Origin: Gemmatimonadota bacterium
GTDB taxonomy: Bacteria > JBHIER01 > G020348925
Reading direction: 5' to 3'
DNA length: 41,915 nt
Assembly: GCA_020348925.1 (NCBI GenBank)
Contig: CP070758.1
Coordinates: forward strand, 4,952,433-4,994,347
The notes under the pieces are model-generated. The model saw only the letters and a list, made by a program, of their open reading frames with translations. It had not been told where the DNA came from and ran no database searches. Positions 39,682-41,915 of this stretch are shown one piece after another. Every line of letters begins with the position of its first letter. Within the stretch, counting starts at the first letter, position 1. The translations under genes were made by a program, and so were the position numbers.

Positions 39682-41915
39682 TCAAGCATTGTCATTCTGA
39701 ATCTTCGAACTGGTTTTCAATTTGAGCTCCTGAACTGCGCAGTAGAGCGTCGGCACGACAAAAAGGGTAATAACCTCCAGCAGCATTCCGCCGAAGGACG
39801 GTATGGCCATCGGGACCATGACGTCCGAACCGCGCCCGGTCGATGTCAGCACGGGGATCAGGGCCAGAATCGTCGTCGCCGTCGTCATCAGACAGGGACG
39901 AATTCGCCTTTTCCCGGCGACGACCGTTGCCTCACGAACGGCGGCAACTGTTGTCGGTTTCTCCTTTTTGAACACCTGATTCAGGTAGGTAGCCATGACC
40001 ACGCCGTCGTCTGTGGCAATACCGAACAGTGCCAGAAATCCGACCCACACGGCAACACTCAGGTTGAGGGTATGCACCTGAAAAAGCTCCTGCATATGGA
40101 CACCGAAGAGGCTGAAATCAAGAAACCAGGATTGTCCGTAGAGCCAGATCATGATGAATCCACCGGCCCAGGCGACCATAATCCCGCTGAAGACCATGAG
40201 TGTCGTAGGAACCGACTTGAACTGGAAGTAGAGGATCATAAAAATAATAAAGAGCGCCAGGGGAAGAATGACTGTCAGCTTTTTCTGGGCACGCAGCTGG
40301 TTTTCATAGCTTCCCGCGAAGACGTAGCTGACCCCAACCGGAAGGTCGAATTCACCTCTTTCAATCTTTTCACGCAGGTAATTCTGGCAATCCTCGACCA
40401 CATCAACCTCGGCATAACCGGGTTTCTTGTCGAAGATGACGTAGCCGACCAGAAATGTGTCCTCACTTTTGATGGCCTGAGGACCACGGACATAACGAAT
40501 GTCCGCCAGCTGGATGAGCGGGATCTGGGTACCGTCAGGAGCCGCGACCAGGATGTCCCCAAGCGTTTCGATCTGATCCCGGAGTTCCCGCTGGTATCGA
40601 ACGCGAACCGGGTATCGCTCCCTACCCTCCACCGTGGTGGTGATGCGTCTTCCACCGATAGCCACCTCGATCACATCCTGGACGTTCCGTATATGGATCC
40701 CGTAACGGGCAATGGCCTCACGGTTTATGTCAATCTCCAGATAAGGCTTGCCCACAATTCGGTCAGCTATCACGGCACTGGGCTCCACCGAAGGCACCTC
40801 CTTCAGGTACCTCTCAATCTGGTATCCGACCTTCTCTATGGTTTCCAGATCCGGCCCCTTCACTTTGACTCCCATGGGGGCTCTCATCCCGCTCTGAAGC
40901 ATGACAATTCGGGCGGCTATAGGCTGAAGTCTTGGTGCCGATGTCGTCCCCGGCACGCGACTGGCCTTGACGATCTCATCCCAGATGTCATCCGGTTCCT
41001 TGATATGAGAACGCCACTGTCTGAAGGGCCGGCCGTCGGAGTCGGGAATCAGTTCCCCGTAATCATCGCGCACAAATTCCCCGCGTTTTTTATCATAGCG
41101 GAAACGTACCCGATGGCCGTCTTTGTCGACGATGTATTCCGGTTTATAATTGATGACGGTCTCGATCATCGAGATAGGTGCCGGATCGAGGGGGCTTTCG
41201 ACACGTCCTATCTTCCCCACAACACTCTCCACCTCGGGAATGGCCCGGATGGCCATATCCTGCTTCTGAAGCACATCCAGACATTCGCCAATGGAGGCAT
41301 GGGGCATGGTCGTCGGCATCAACAGATACGAACCCTCATCCAGGGGAGGCATGAACTCCTTCCCCAATCCGGGAAATGTATGACTGACGGTCGTTACCAG
41401 AGGAATTGATCTGATCCGATCGGGCAAGAATCCAAAGATCCTGTCAAAACCCAGCCAGACGATCCCCCCTAGAAGGACCAGGAGCGTAGGTATCGAGAGA
41501 AAGAGCACCTTATGCGCGAGGCACCAGCGCAGGATTCTTTCGTAATAACGCTTAAATATCTGGAGAAAAATAAGGAGACCGCCTATAATAAGGGCCACGA
41601 ATATGAGATTCAGCAACAGTCCTTTTTCCGGGCCGATTGGCACCCAATGCATGGCCAGGAGAATCCCCACAATAATGACAGCCAATCCATTCACCCCGTA
41701 AGGAATAACCTTGAGAATCTTCCCCGACAGATACCGTTTCAAGAACGGATAGCCTCCCACCAGGACAACGATGAATCCCACCCACCACGAGAGAAAGATG
41801 CTTATCACTATACCAACGATCATTAATAATCCGAACAGGATTGCTCTGAGCTTTTTACCGTTGACCCTGCCGGCGAATATGATGTGAGCAAAGGACGGAA
41901 TGATTGTCAGGGCTA
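39682..41915 (-). CDS. heavy-metal efflux RND transporter, CusA/CzcA type (3' part)
   Basis: An inner-membrane proton antiporter subunit of a tripartite metal efflux pump. The open frame runs unbroken off the right edge; ATG at 41823 is internal, because the residues before it (TIIPSFAHIIFAGRVNGK) continue the protein. About 744 codons are visible. Seen: PPLDEGSYLLMPTTMPHASI, the porter-domain block PLDPAPISMIETV, GLVKVKGPDLE-like APMGVKVKGPDLETIEKV, DVIEVAIGGRRITTTVEGRE, and transmembrane motif FGIATDDGVVMATYLNQVF with acidic residues in the proton relay position. The end is LFVVPTLYCAVQELKLK. A long insertion with extra hydrophobic segments lies before the second half. The exported metal (copper/silver or zinc/cobalt/cadmium) is not certain. 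Confidence 0.9.
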   Translation of the reverse strand, partial: ALTIIPSFAHIIFAGRVNGKKLRAILFGLLMIVGIVISIFLSWWVGFIVVLVGGYPFLKRYLSGKILKVIPYGVNGLAVIIVGILLAMHWVPIGPEKGLLLNLIFVALIIGGLLIFLQIFKRYYERILRWCLAHKVLFLSIPTLLVLLGGIVWLGFDRIFGFLPDRIRSIPLVTTVSHTFPGLGKEFMPPLDEGSYLLMPTTMPHASIGECLDVLQKQDMAIRAIPEVESVVGKIGRVESPLDPAPISMIETVINYKPEYIVDKDGHRVRFRYDKKRGEFVRDDYGELIPDSDGRPFRQWRSHIKEPDDIWDEIVKASRVPGTTSAPRLQPIAARIVMLQSGMRAPMGVKVKGPDLETIEKVGYQIERYLKEVPSVEPSAVIADRIVGKPYLEIDINREAIARYGIHIRNVQDVIEVAIGGRRITTTVEGRERYPVRVRYQRELRDQIETLGDILVAAPDGTQIPLIQLADIRYVRGPQAIKSEDTFLVGYVIFDKKPGYAEVDVVEDCQNYLREKIERGEFDLPVGVSYVFAGSYENQLRAQKKLTVILPLALFIIFMILYFQFKSVPTTLMVFSGIMVAWAGGFIMIWLYGQSWFLDFSLFGVHMQELFQVHTLNLSVAVWVGFLALFGIATDDGVVMATYLNQVFKKEKPTTVAAVREATVVAGKRRIRPCLMTTATTILALIPVLTSTGRGSDVMVPMAIPSFGGMLLEVITLFVVPTLYCAVQELKLKTSSKIQNDNA

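Noticed and set aside
39655-41409. Long plus-strand frame (584 codons) opposite the efflux pump gene
   Set aside because: It is antisense to a clear CusA/CzcA coding sequence, has low-complexity H/D/R-rich composition typical of reverse-frame shadows, and no ribosome binding site.

Overview
The window reads as chromosomal DNA of a strict anaerobe, most likely a Desulfobacterota-type (deltaproteobacterial) sulfate reducer or syntroph. The basis is gene content: a complete Rnf complex, several ferredoxins, two 2-oxoacid:ferredoxin oxidoreductases and an ATP-dependent (class I, Bzd-type) benzoyl-CoA reductase, with no respiratory oxidase. The taxon is inferred; no marker gene is present. Every gene except a toxin-antitoxin pair at the left end lies on the minus strand, so the window is transcribed right to left.

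Left end (1-2400): an accessory patch. A Phd/YefM-RelE pair on the plus strand is followed by dispersed palindromic repeats and a RAYT/IS200-like transposase bounded by about 40-bp imperfect inverted repeats. At 2460-10300 lie rnfCDGEAB, tatC, a 35-residue membrane micro-ORF and a sodium/solute symporter. At 10404-14206 are a housekeeping group, rpiB-glyA-nrdR, ending in a clear terminator, and a TPR protein with its own promoter.

Centre and right (14333-38551): about 24 kb of co-directional, tightly packed genes. In order of transcription they are: a marR regulator; a Tat-exported glycosylasparaginase; four benzoyl-CoA-reductase-like subunits (bzdNOPQ); an inserted GxxExxY gene flanked by repeats; a ferredoxin; an 844-residue fused ferredoxin/FAD/NAD(P) oxidoreductase; an acetyltransferase; a small Cys-motif protein; an alcohol dehydrogenase; two 3-hydroxyacyl-CoA dehydrogenases; an enoyl-CoA hydratase; a ferredoxin with korABC and porAB; and a module of homocitrate/isopropylmalate-synthase-like enzyme, aminotransferase, LeuC, LeuD and LeuB-like enzymes. 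A coherent reading is reductive dearomatisation of an aryl-CoA, with low-potential electrons supplied by 2-oxoacid oxidation and by Rnf. The synthase-isomerase-dehydrogenase module could supply the 2-oxoacid. The usual ring hydratase (dch) and ring hydrolase (oah/bamA) are absent from the window, so the true substrate is open.

Right end (38882-41915): a frameshifted 3' relic of one heavy-metal RND pump gene, a small periplasmic YHS protein, and the 3' part of an intact CusA/CzcA-type pump that runs off the window.

Most notable observations: a family of GGAGTG-headed hairpins with compensatory stem changes; the BCR cluster without ring-cleavage genes; the kor/por-LeuABCD-like module; a GIY-YIG-like tail on the 844-residue oxidoreductase; and the GxxExxY insertion whose repeat supplies the stop codon of bzdQ.
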